A DNA stretch of 64,000 nucleotides, taken from Cytidiella melzeri. Taxonomy: Eukaryota > Basidiomycota > Agaricomycetes > Polyporales > Irpicaceae. Positions 1 to 9,639 of the stretch are shown piece after piece (within the stretch, counting starts at the first letter, position 1; each line of letters starts with the position of its first letter). Location of the stretch: assembly GCA_022592445.1 (NCBI GenBank), contig JABYQR010000043.1:1-64000 (forward strand). The letters run 5' to 3'. Position numbers and translations under genes: made by a program. The notes under the pieces are model-generated. The model saw nothing but the letters and a program-made list of their open reading frames with translations. It ran no database searches and was not told the origin of the DNA.

Positions 1-857
1 TCGTCAATCTCCATAGTGTTGGAATTGCGGAAGGCCTGCTGGTGGGACTTGCCGTGTCCCAACAAACTGTCAACCATGACCTTGCCGGTGCTATTGCGGA
101 GGTTGGCAAGTTGAGCATCAACCACTTTGCATTGGTCTTTGAGTGCGTCATAGGTGGTGGCGCGAGTTTGGAAGTACGAGACACGCTGCAAGTACTCAGT
201 GCTCAAGCTCGACTTGAGGCAATTGAAGAGGTCCTGCTGGCTCCAGCCAGTGCAAGGGGCCCATGTCTCAAACTCGGAGATGTGGGCGGCAAAGGTCTTT
301 TTGCCTTGCTTCATGTTGGTGATTTTTGTCTTGGCCTCCATGACAGCATCTATAGGCTCAAATTTGACTTTGAAAGCCTCAATAAACATATCCCAGCTGT
401 TGCCAAAAGCTGGTTTACTACTGGCAAGCTCCTCGATATGAGGACGAGCCCAGTTGGCAGTGTTGTCCTGCAAGAACAACAGGGCGCTGGTAATGAGTTT
501 GTGAGCATTGAACATCGTTGCACCATTGTTGTCCAGCCGGACTTGGTCTTGGGCATCCTGCTGGAAGAATGCTTTTTCCTGATTCCGCGCCCAAACGATG
601 AACGTGTGGCGGAAGAGTCTGGCTTCCAATGAGGTCTTCCTCTTAAAGGAGACCGGCTTCTCTACAATGCTCCGTTCTTGGGAGACTTGAGTGGCAGCGG
701 CAATTGCTGGTGCCTGAGCAGCTGTCAAGGCAGCCACCTGATTGGTGAGATCCACCATTCTTTGTGTCAGGACACCAAACATGTTGAGGATGTCCTGTGC
801 GCTCAGGTTGGGAGCGGCAGCTGGGGCGGCGGCGGGAGCAGCGTTCTGTTGATCCAT
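1..857 (-). CDS. Ty3/gypsy Gag, 3' part outside window
   Basis: An open frame runs on the minus strand from an ATG at 857 to the left edge without a stop (about 285 residues seen). The start is Ala/Pro-rich and is followed by a helical Retrotrans_gag-type region: motifs such as FIVWARNQEKAFF, NWARPHIEEL, SWDMFIEAFK and TFAAHISEFETW fit capsid-like Gag of Ty3/gypsy elements. No zinc knuckle is reached before the edge. Gag would form the particle that packages element RNA. Upstream on the same strand lie a further broken reading frame (1157-1810) and the 5' LTR (1963-2647), so this is the 5' half of an element whose pol lies outside. The visible Gag has no stop or frameshift, unlike most elements here. 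Confidence 0.85.
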   Translation of the reverse strand, partial: MDQQNAAPAAAPAAAPNLSAQDILNMFGVLTQRMVDLTNQVAALTAAQAPAIAAATQVSQERSIVEKPVSFKRKTSLEARLFRHTFIVWARNQEKAFFQQDAQDQVRLDNNGATMFNAHKLITSALLFLQDNTANWARPHIEELASSKPAFGNSWDMFIEAFKVKFEPIDAVMEAKTKITNMKQGKKTFAAHISEFETWAPCTGWSQQDLFNCLKSSLSTEYLQRVSYFQTRATTYDALKDQCKVVDAQLANLRNSTGKVMVDSLLGHGKSHQQAFRNSNTMEID

Positions 858-1156
858 GTCTTGTGATGTGAAGAGGCGTAGATTTCCTTTGTTGGGTGTC
901 TGGTAATACTCAGAGTAGTATTTGCTATTGACGGCTTTGGTGGAGTCTGTCTGAGTGTATCAATTTGGACAAGGTTGGTTGTCACGCTTGTAGAAGAGAC
1001 CTCTGTAGAAGTGGTTGTCGTTAACTAGCTTTGAGTCGAAGAAATGTATACAATTATTACAAGATGTGGTGGGCAAAACTGTGGACTCTCTAGATCCATA
1101 TGATGTAGCTATCTTTATTGACTACGTTTAGCTGCGCAAGAACTTTGTCATAGTTT

Positions 1157-1810
1157 TTACGGAGTGAAAGAAACTTTTCCTATTGCTTTGCACCCCCAGT
1201 CTAGGAGTTGCCACTCGTGGTCGGCGGTGACTGGTGCGAGGTCATCAAGTTGGTTGAGAAAGCGGTTGACCTTGTTGGCAAAGTGGAGCAGGGCACGACG
1301 GTGGTAGGGGCCTGCGCGGTTAAGGAGTTTTTCAAGCTCAGTGAGAGCTTGTAGTCAAGTGCGGACAGCTGTGAGTTTCGGCCTAACGATGCCTACAAGG
1401 TTGCAGGGTGCTAGCTTCTTGAAGTGGAGGAGTACCGGCTTAGGTGCAGTGGGAGCAGGAGTGGGTGCAGGAAGTTTAGCAAGCCGCTCAGCGAGAATTG
1501 GCTTGTGAGTGTGTTGCTCTGCTAGAGTGCGAGCATGTTCTTCAGCAATGTGTTCTCTGTATGCTTGGGCAGAAGTGCAAAATTGCTGGTTTTCCTTGTA
1601 CGAGGGGACTGTGAGGGTGATGCCTTTGACAGGCGGCTTCTTGGACATGTATTTAGCAACAGTGACCAGGTCTTTCTCAGACCAATAATGAGGTTGACTG
1701 CTCTTACGCTTGGCAGCAAGAGTGTTGAGGAAAGATGGGGGGAGGCACCTCTTCAGCTGAGGCTCGTTCGTAGAGAGGTCCTTGGATAAACAGGTGTGTC
1801 TCTTTAGGCA
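1157..1810 (-). pseudogene. Pre-gag leader ORF of the gypsy element (one stop)
   Basis: Between the 5' LTR and gag the minus strand holds a frame of about 215 codons, open except for a TGA at about 1355 (probably a CGA codon changed at CpG). It reads a basic N-terminal part, a motif with TLTVPSYKEN, a charged coiled-coil-like stretch (AEEHARTLAEQH), a short Pro/Ala/Thr-rich linker, then an amphipathic helical C-terminus with LTELEKLL and VNRFLNQLDDL. No domain is recognised. A frame of the same length, position and layout precedes gag in the other minus-strand gypsy element (51484-52128), which argues that this is a true gene of these elements. Possible roles are a Gag extension or an RNA- or chromatin-binding factor; this is inference only. 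Confidence 0.5.
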
Positions 1811-1962
1811 CTAGACAACGCAAGGGGGTTGAAACGGTTGACGTAAGTGGTAGCTCAACGGTATGATGAGACTGGAGACGTACTCGTCAAACAGGAATAA
1901 ACTTTTGTAAACGGTGGGGGAGGAGATATAAACCCAGGAGTTAAACAACAATCTCAACCTAA

Positions 1963-2647
1963 TGACATGGAGACAGGGCTCGACTTGAAAAACAGAGACA
2001 CGATGTGGATGACGGCAAGGAGGTGGTGGCAGATGTGAAGCACAATGCGTTCACCAGCTATCAAACTTATTCCGAAATCCCAGTAAAAACCAAGAGGTCG
2101 ACATGGGGGGCTAAGAGCATACATGCAGCATCTTATACAGACTTCAGGGACCTGCACACAGACCATGTTAAGGGCAGGCTTTGCAAGAAGCTGTGTGAAC
2201 AAAGAACAAAAGAACTACCTAAAGGAGAACAATAGCTATAGTCTAGACTTTTGCCAAGAACTCTACTTGTGAGAGAATCTATCTAAAAGGAGACCATCTA
2301 TTGTATTCCATTCACACACCTGTGAGAACATCCTTCCATAAAGGGAACAATAGAGAAAGAACAAAAGGAGCCCATGTGAACGGTATCTATGACGTCAAAC
2401 CCTACCTATGGGTTGAGCCATGTGGTTGTAGCCATGTGGTCTTACTTAAGCTGAGTCACATGCCAGTGTGACGTAGTAGCAAGTAACGTGACCATGTAGA
2501 GCATCTAAGCCTCGTGATACGGGCACTCAATAGACGTGCAAGGGGTTTGTGCAAAGAGGATTGCAACTGGGTTGTAGCCCGGAGTTTTACAGATAAAAAC
2601 AAGAGGTAAATTGCGAAAGATAAGGGCTAGTCGTGCCATCCACGACA
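1963..2647 (-). repeat. 5' LTR of minus-strand gypsy element
   Basis: This 685-bp block matches the solo LTR at 14373-15129 over nearly its whole length. Both are bounded by short inverted ends, TGACA at the low coordinate and its complement at the high one. Gag lies below it on the minus strand, so it is the 5' LTR. It abuts the MFS gene fragment directly at 2648. The bases just inside (1958-1962) do not match those outside (2648-2652), as expected if the other LTR is off-window. Confidence 0.8.
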
Positions 2648-3302
2648 ACCCCCACACACACCACAATCCCCACCTGAACCCCAAAAGAACCTACGCAGCC
2701 CCCCAATACCCTGGTGGCCTACTCACCTCCACAAGCAACCACGTTGCAAAATCCCCCCACAGTTTATCGGAACAGTGAGCAACATGATGGCAGTGGCTCA
2801 TGTGGTGTGCAGAGAGGTGTTGTTGAAAATCCAGGCTGCAAGTGGAGGGGCAATGCTGTATGTACCTGGGAGGATGAGGAAGAGTGAGGCATATCGGGTG
2901 TATGGGTGATTGGCTAAGGGGAGGAAGAGACAGAAGCCGGCTGTACCGAGGAGGGAAAAGAGGATAATGATGAGGCCACATTTGTGGTATTTGTCCAACA
3001 AGTCGGACGATGCAATGGATGCTGAAAAGAAATTACATTGGTAAAGTTTCAGGGGAGTAAGGAATTGTACATACGGATGAAGGAAGCAGCAAACGGCGGG
3101 ACACTCATCAACTGTGCCTCATTCAACGTATATCCGAGTGATGCAACAAATGAAGGCAAAAAGCTGTATAAAATGAGCTGTCGTACTGAAACAGAGACAA
3201 ATGGAGACTCAACCGGCGTGAGCAACACAACGTGCGTGTGCGTCAAAGGGAGAAAAGAACAAGATTAGACCAAAGAGGACTGTGAAAACGCCTTCCTGCA
3301 TA
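2648..3302 (-). pseudogene. MFS transporter fragment, broken by LTR element
   Basis: Three minus-strand exons can be followed: about 3302-3230 (EGVFTVLFGLILFF), 3185-3075 (SLGYTLNEAQLMSVPPF) and 3021 downward (DKYHKCGLIIILFSLLG, then LFLILPGTYSIAPPLAAWI). These match the second half of DAL5/allantoate-permease-type major facilitator proteins, which import small organic anions or vitamins across the plasma membrane. The 53-nt intron 3022-3074 has GTATGT and TTTTCAG ends. A TGA at about 2796 replaces the expected Arg, a frameshift follows near 2752, and the gene ends at 2648 where the gypsy LTR begins. The N-terminal helices are not recognised upstream, and the C-terminal part should lie beyond the element, left of the window. 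Confidence 0.7.
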
Positions 3303-3971
3303 TTAAATTAATGTCAAGACCCTGAGTTGTATTCAGCTACTAGCAAACAAACGGTAATACTAGAGAGAGAGGGGTATGGTGGCGAGCAGAGAAGGAGGTA
3401 AGAGAGCAAAATCAGCAGCGTCACTTGTCACGTGAAGAATGTTTGAAACCTGTGTGTTACCATAAAGGGATGAAAAATTGCTGCCACTAGCAACTCAATG
3501 AGTAATGTTTAGTAAGTCGGTGGTTTGTCTTCACTGGAGCACACAATCATTCATGAAAGAAGAGGGACTGTGCTGTATTGTTTGAAGTGCAACAATGGGT
3601 GTGGGCACAGAATTCAAACATGTTTGTGGAGTAGAGCATGGAGATTAAGATTGTTTGACATGTGTCTTCTTCTTAATGGTGTTGAATTATATTAGATACT
3701 CTAGATAAAACTTGGTAAACTGCAGGAGCAGGGCTACAAGTGATTATGTTATTGATAGCAAATTGAAAAACCATATAGCGTGAAATAGTCAATTGCACCG
3801 GTGACTTTGTTACTAAACAGAACCTCAGTAAACAACTCTGTTCCTGGTAAGGATCTTACCAAGCCGTCTGGTCATGAATATTGACTGTATTACGGGCATT
3901 TGCTATTGGTGACGCCTTTGATAGGCAACTTGATCTGGGATAAAGTGACTGTACTACAATTGATAAGTTTG
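3303..3971. other. No gene recognised
   Basis: AT-richer sequence without a convincing exon. It may hold remains of the upstream exons of the MFS pseudogene, but no frame or splice site could be trusted. Confidence 0.5.
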
Positions 3972-4684
3972 TGTTACGAACGGTCTTCACACCCTATTAT
4001 TTTCCTTTACTTCTTCGATTACCTTGATAACCAGTTATCTTCTTTTACAATTGCCTTGACGATCCAACTCGCCTTTCCTCCATCATTCCCTGATCCACAT
4101 CGCCTCCGTTCAACACGGACTACTATGTTATCAATTGCCTTCTGATGTCCATTCAAACCTCGGACCTAACTCCGATTGGTTACCATTGCTTTGGTTCAAC
4201 CCTCGGCCTTTCCATACCTCCGTTACCACTCCATCGGGTCCAACCCCATCTATCCCCTGTTTCGGATCCAACTCCGTCTATCCCCTGTTTCGGGTTCAAC
4301 CCCTTCTCTATTGATTCCTGCCTCATGTTTCACCTTTCTATTGTTCCTTGTTTCCGCACCTTGAAGGTCTTTTCTCTCATTGGCTTTCCAGAGTAGTGGC
4401 TGTTCTCTGTGCATTGTTCTTTCTTTCTGTTTCTCCGATTTGCTACCATTACCTCGGAATGGTCCAAAAGTAGTTAGGTCAACATGTATAAATAGCCGTT
4501 AGACATGGGGCTAGAACCTCAGTCTATCCACTTTGTATCAATATTCCTTCTATCGAACCATCATCTGTCTGCCACTGTGCTTGACAGCGACCGCGCGGCC
4601 TAGACCATCATCAGACCTTGAGTGTAGCTACACCAAGGGGTTCTGACCTGACAACTTGTCCCTTGACGATAGTCGGTCTTAACA
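3972..4684 (+). repeat. Chromovirus 5' LTR
   Basis: Direct repeat of 15980-16691, with about 27 substitutions and one single-base indel by eye (near 4%). It starts TGTTACG and ends TTAACA. A roughly 28-bp unit containing TCTATCCCCTGTTTCGG is tandemly duplicated around 4240-4300 in both LTRs. This copy keeps CG at most sites where the 3' LTR has TG or CA. Confidence 0.9.
4487..4494 (+). promoter_or_regulatory. LTR TATA box
   Basis: TATAAATA inside the 5' LTR, conserved in the 3' LTR, on the strand of the element. It would place the transcript start shortly downstream. Confidence 0.6.
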
Positions 4685-4697
4685 TTTGGATAGACTC
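4685..4697 (+). other. Possible primer-binding site
   Basis: Just after the LTR end the sequence reads TTTGGATAGACTC. The other gypsy LTR arm (minus strand, 52707 downward) is followed by TCTGGATAAGACTG. A TGG two bases inside the LTR is where a tRNA-primed site should begin. The matching tRNA was not identified. Confidence 0.35.
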
Positions 4698-4833
4698 TTC
4701 TGGGTCTACCCCGCGCACCAAGAAGAACAACTCGATTGGCAACGACTGCGGTCTTGCTGCAATCCCTTGTCAAACTCGCTAGCCTTACCCTGGATGGGAA
4801 GCAGCAATTAGATACATCAGACATCAGAAGCAT

Positions 4834-5202
4834 ATGACAGTGGGAGCTGAAACATCCCTCCCCTGCTACGGAAAGCCGCACCTTTTTTACAAGAAGAAAC
4901 GAGACGTCTATCTTGACCAAGACAACGAGTGGGAACATTGCACAGCTGACATTTGTCCCAATCGTGAACTAGCAAACCAAACAGTAACACCGCCACACCC
5001 AGACTTTGAAGTTGTGGACATTGCCCAAGTTGAACAACACTTGCGAGAAGCCAGAAGACGCGACAAGAGACGAGCAGAAGTACCATCTGCTAGTAACAAA
5101 CCACCACTATTGTTAGAAGAACTCGCAGTAGCACCAAAGACAACAATGAGTACCCCTCAAGAAGCAATACAACCCGAAAGGTACCCAAGCACCAGGGACT
5201 GA
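4834..5202 (+). other. Leader frame before/at gag start
   Basis: An open frame of 122 codons that runs into the presumed Gag start (ATG at 5146, MSTPQEA) and then leaves frame near 5180. It has a Trp/Cys-containing front part (DNEWEHCTADICP) and a charged helical part (AQVEQHLREARRRDKRRAE). In the same phase, upstream of 4834, more coding-like sequence (PYPGWEAAIRYIRH) is interrupted by stops. No family is recognised. It may be another pre-gag protein or a Gag N-terminal extension. Confidence 0.4.
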
Positions 5203-5490
5203 AAGAGAACAAAGGCCATTTACACCATTCACTACCCATGACGACGACAACTCTTCAGCCCCAGATCCACATCGACCCATCTTCCGACCCTATGATAGGG
5301 AAGGTCATGAGAAAAGGAAACAATCAGACCCTTTCGACCCCGAGTACCCCTTTGACAGATATTCCGACGCCCCAACCAATGACCGAGCACCACCTGAAAG
5401 CGAGTGGGAAAAGCTCAAACTCCGTGATCCCCAAGACTTTGATGGCAGGGCCGAGAAGTTTGATGAATGGTGGACCAACATGTTGATGTA

Positions 5491-8382
5491 AGGTAGGGCT
5501 CATACACACATCTCTAACGTCACATGATGAACGTGACGGAAAACGTTACATTTTGCGAAATATCTTAATAGCACATGCTAGCTTTCCAAATCAATCAATC
5601 GAGCCGCACAGAAGTCTTCATTGAGTAGCTGCTAAGCCCTCTGCGCGACCCGATTTCAGATAATCTCAAAAAATAAAGTGTGATAACAGAAATACCCTTA
5701 GATATTAGTCATTTTTTTTGATTTGCCGCGTCGCGTCAGGTCGCGTCGTAGGTCTTATTGCTCTCATGCTGGCAAGCCTCGTAGACTTCGGAAGGATGGC
5801 CAAACGGAAGTTACGAAACTTGAAGAATCTCGGCTCATACGCGCATGCCAATACGAAGCGGACACAGCTTGCAAAAGCAGGAAAGGAGAATGTAAGCATG
5901 CTCACATTGTGTAGATGTGCTCGAGTAACAATAGTATTTTATTCATTCAGCAAGCTCCTCCATCCATGGGCACATCTCAACCTATCCTTCCTACACAGGC
6001 TGCAGAAAAAGGCCCCTCGCCCGCTACGCCCCTGTCCAGTGTTCTTAACCAACAAAGTTCTTTCCCTCGGACTGTCAACAGAGTCGCCGACCCGTTCCCA
6101 TCACTTTCCCAAACCTCGCAAATGTTGAGTAATTTGCCCGAAGCAGTGGAAACAGCTTCGGTTGCCACAGAAGAGCTTTTCGAGACCGATGGTGCTGATA
6201 TTGATGTGGCAGCAGGTGAAAGCATGCCCGAGCTGGAAGCAGAGGAAGAATCTGAAGACGAGGCTAGTGACCATGATGAGGAGTCTGAGGATGAGCATCC
6301 TGGGGACCCAACCACAGCAGAGAGCACATCGCAAGCAGGCGGAGGGATGAGCTGGGAGGAAAGGAAGCCTCCAACTGTCGGAGAGGCTGTGGCGGCACTC
6401 AAACAGCTCACAGAGCTTCTCGTGCCACAGAGGGGTAAGGGGAAGAGTCGAGGATACCGGGATGGGGAATTTGATCGCTGGACAAGGAAGCATCTCGAGT
6501 CGATGGCTGTGTTCTTGAACTTATACACGAGCCCCACATCAAATGTGCACAATATGTGGATGGACGCATCAAAACAAGCTGCTGCAGCAATAGGAACACA
6601 AAGGGGGAGAAAGGGAGAGACCGGCAAGAAAGAATGGTGGGCACGACGCTTACAAAAGCGGACAAAGGCATTCATCGCCACGCGAAACGTACCTCAAAAC
6701 CCGTACGGCACCACGAAGTCAAAGGTTGATACCAATGACGAGCTTGCACGCGACATCAAGCTGCATCTGCAAGCACAAGGGAAGTACGTCAGAGCCGCGG
6801 ATATAGTGACCTTCCTCCGTGATGCCAAAGTGCAGGCGAGGCATGGGCTGACTAAGTCTGTCTCGCTGGCTACCGCAAAACGATGGATGCGCCGTCTTGG
6901 ATATTGCTGGGTCAAGGACCACAAGGGCTTATATGTGGATGGGCATGAACGAGAAGATGTGGTGGAGTTTCGACAGCAGACCTTCATTCCGGCATGGATT
7001 AAGCTCGAGCCAGCGATGCGCGCATGGACGCGGGAGAACATCGAGGAGGAATTCTCTAGCCGATATCCAGGGCAACGGATTGTGGTGTGGTTTCATGACG
7101 AATCCATCTTCTACGCTCACGACCGGCGGACGTCACAATGGGTGAAGGTCGGCGCATCACCTACGCCGTATGCAAAAGGCGAGGGTGTCTCACTTATGGT
7201 CGCTGACTTTGTCTCGGCGGATTACGGGTGGTTGCGCTCGAAGGACGGCAAGCGATCAGCGAGAGTCATTTTTCGACCTGGGAAAAATCAGGACGGATAC
7301 TTTGACCATGATGATGTGCTTGCGCAAGCCGACCTGGCCATGGACATCCTACAGCAGGACTATGCTGATGAGATTCATGTCTTTGTTTATGACAATGCGC
7401 AAACTCACCAGAAGCGACCAGACGGCTCGCTTTCTGCGCGGAAAATGCCCAAGAACATCCCAAAGCAGGGGACAAACTGGGGTGTCGAAGTTACGGCGCG
7501 TGATGTCAACGGGAAGGTTATCCATGGAGCGGATGGAAAGCCTTTGAAGAAGAAGATCAAGATGTCGAACGGGACTCTGAAAGATGGGCAAACACAAGAC
7601 CTTTACTTTCCGGAGGGCCACGAGCGTGCAGGAGTTTTCAAAGGAATGGCGGTCATCCTGCAGGAGCGAGGTTACGGGGACATGTCGAAGGTGCGGGCCG
7701 AGTGCGCTAAATTCAAGTGCGCCGTAAATGCAACAGACTGTTGTTGCCGCCGGATGCTCTACAACGAAGTCGATTTCAAAAACGTCAGGTCGCTCCTCGA
7801 AATGCAATGCGAGAAGCGTGGTTTTGACGTACATTTCTTGCCGAAGTTCCATTGCGAACTCAATCCTATCGAGCAGTGCTGGGGTCACGCGAAACGTGTT
7901 TACCGACTGAAACCGCCATCATCGAAGGTCGAAGATCTCGAACGAAACATGGTTGCGTCCTTGGACTCAGTATCCCTTGAGCAGATTCGGCGGTATGGCA
8001 CTCCTCTCGTCATTGCTTGAGTCAACAAACATTGATATTAACCCCATCCTAGCTATTCAAGGCGATGCAGACAATTTAATGACACGTACCGAAAAGGTCT
8101 CGATGGCAAACAAGCAGCCTGGGCCAACAAGAAGTATCGAGGTCATCGGGTTCTTCCTGAATCACTCCTGGTGGACATGGAAAAAGCAGAGCAGTGTAGC
8201 ATTTTGTAGAGTTCGAAGTACATGTATAACATCCAAAAGGTGGACGCGCGTCGTCGTTGATGATGGGAACAACTAGGCTCTGAATGCGGCCGTAGAAGCA
8301 GCGCAGATTAGGGGTAAGAAAGCTCACGTGCATGTGACATCTCCGTGACGAGAGGTTGGAGGCTGGTGCATGAGCCCTACCT
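5491..8382 (+). mobile_element. Tc1/mariner-like transposon inside gag
   Basis: The element starts and ends with inverted repeats AGGTAGGGCTCAT (13 bp perfect, extending imperfectly) and is flanked by the TA duplication at 5489-5490 and 8383-8384. Removing it with one TA rejoins the gag frame exactly. Length is 2892 bp. It contains one transposase gene with one intron and no stop, so it is younger than the decayed host element. Confidence 0.9.
5796..8020 (+). CDS. IS630/Tc1/mariner-type transposase
   Basis: Coding sequence join(5796..5891, 5951..8020), 721 residues. The 59-nt intron 5892-5950 (GTAAGC...TTCAG) joins an N-terminal exon beginning MAKRKLRNLKNLGSYA, which an intron-less reading would miss. 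After a long acidic, Ser-rich region (about residues 90-170) comes a helix-turn-helix region (ATAKRWMRRLGYCW). A DDE catalytic core follows: VVWFHDES (first Asp), VFVYDNAQTHQ (second Asp) and CELNPIEQCWG (Glu). Between the second Asp and the Glu lies a Cys-rich insert (KCAVNATDCCCRR) not found in classical Tc1 enzymes but seen in large fungal members. The enzyme cuts and pastes DNA at TA sites. The frame is intact, so the copy could still be active. Confidence 0.88.
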
Positions 8383-9639
8383 TACATCAAGATGTAGCCC
8401 AAGCGATTTGCTCTAGCCATACACAAGATTGTTTGCGTACTCAGTTACATGAATGGAGGAACGGCTGGACCATGGGCTATGTTGAAGAAGAAACAATACC
8501 TGATGGAAGATTTCCCACACTGGAGAGAATTCTGCGATGAAGTGTTGATGTTCTTCCAGGACAAAGGACTCAGAGAACGAGCATTGGCCAAGCTTGAAAG
8601 GGCAAATCAAGGATCGAGAACAGTCCAAGAATACAACAATGATTTTTCCATATTGCTGGGACAATACGGCGAGAACCGAGACGAGACAGCGGTAATGGCT
8701 TGGTACAAGCGCGGACTCAAGTGGAGCCTCCTTAACGCCCTTCATAATCTACACCATCAACCGGAGAACCTCAGAGAAATGATGATAGAAGCGCTCCGGC
8801 TAGAAACAAACCGACAACTCCTGACGCTCGATCTGGCTGCTCATAATGGCCGTGGCATGAGTGAGGGGGGAAGTCAGTCTACTCGAACCCCCTACTCCAA
8901 CAACAACCAAGCCACTGCAAGAGTTATGAACGCAGCAGATCGTGAGCGTCACTTCAGAGACAAACTATGCTTCAGGTGCCATCAGCCTGGTCACAAAGCT
9001 AACAATCTCTCCTTCCATCCCGGCTATAGGCCAAACCCACGCACGCAATCTCAAGCGCAAAACCCGCCGCCTGCACTCCGAGCTGCAACATTGGTTGAAG
9101 GAGAAAGATCAGGCGCCAGCACTTTGGAAGCAAGAGGGGAGGAGGTTGGTCAGGAGGACACTGCAGGAGTTATACGTCGCACGCGTGGCAGCGTGGCGGG
9201 CGATTCAGGCGAGACGGTTGGAGCTCTCAAAGAGTTACATCGTCGACACAATGGAGGGGGGACCCTGCAAGTTCTGGGGTCTGGCCGAGCACAGGAACGG
9301 GGTCTTTATGACCAATCAGGAGGCAGAATGCATGAGGGAATGAAGAACCATGGCCTTCGCAGGCCCGGATATGATAGACTGGGCCAACGACTTGTACTGG
9401 ATAAGTTGGGCAGCGCACAAACGGGAGGATCTGGGGGTGACGCAGGAGGAAGTGGAGAGGTGGCTCAACTTAAAGTGGGCAGGGCCGCCCCTCTTCCGGG
9501 TCCAAGAATGGCAGGACGGAATACCGAAACTCGGCCGAATTTGGAAATGGTCTATAGGGCTGTAGCAGGACTACCGGTTGAAGAGAGAGGCCTGTTTTTA
9601 GACGAACTTGAAGAAAGAGAGGGTTTTTAGTTTATCCTA

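Larger units (their letters stand above)
5146..9630 (+). pseudogene. Chromovirus gag, split by Tc1/mariner insertion
   Basis: Gag reads in two pieces. The first (5146-5490) ends in KFDEWWTNMLM at the TA where the Tc1/mariner element lies. The second (8385 on) resumes the same frame and continues with FPHWREFCDEVLMFF and a Retrotrans_gag helix bundle. Defects are a frameshift near 5180, the insertion, and a TAG at 8395-8397 just after the insertion. The nucleocapsid knuckle at about 8970 reads CFRCHQPGH but lacks the last Cys (Leu instead). From 9060 the gag frame becomes low-complexity Gly/Arg-rich, while another frame (9025-9340, then 9350-9565) carries a Trp-rich, helix-like protein, so a frameshift there is likely. 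The piece ends GLPVEERGLFLDELEE. Confidence 0.75.

Noticed and set aside
42..632. 196-codon plus-strand frame
   Set aside because: It is the antisense shadow of the gypsy Gag on the minus strand, which gives clear Gag motifs.
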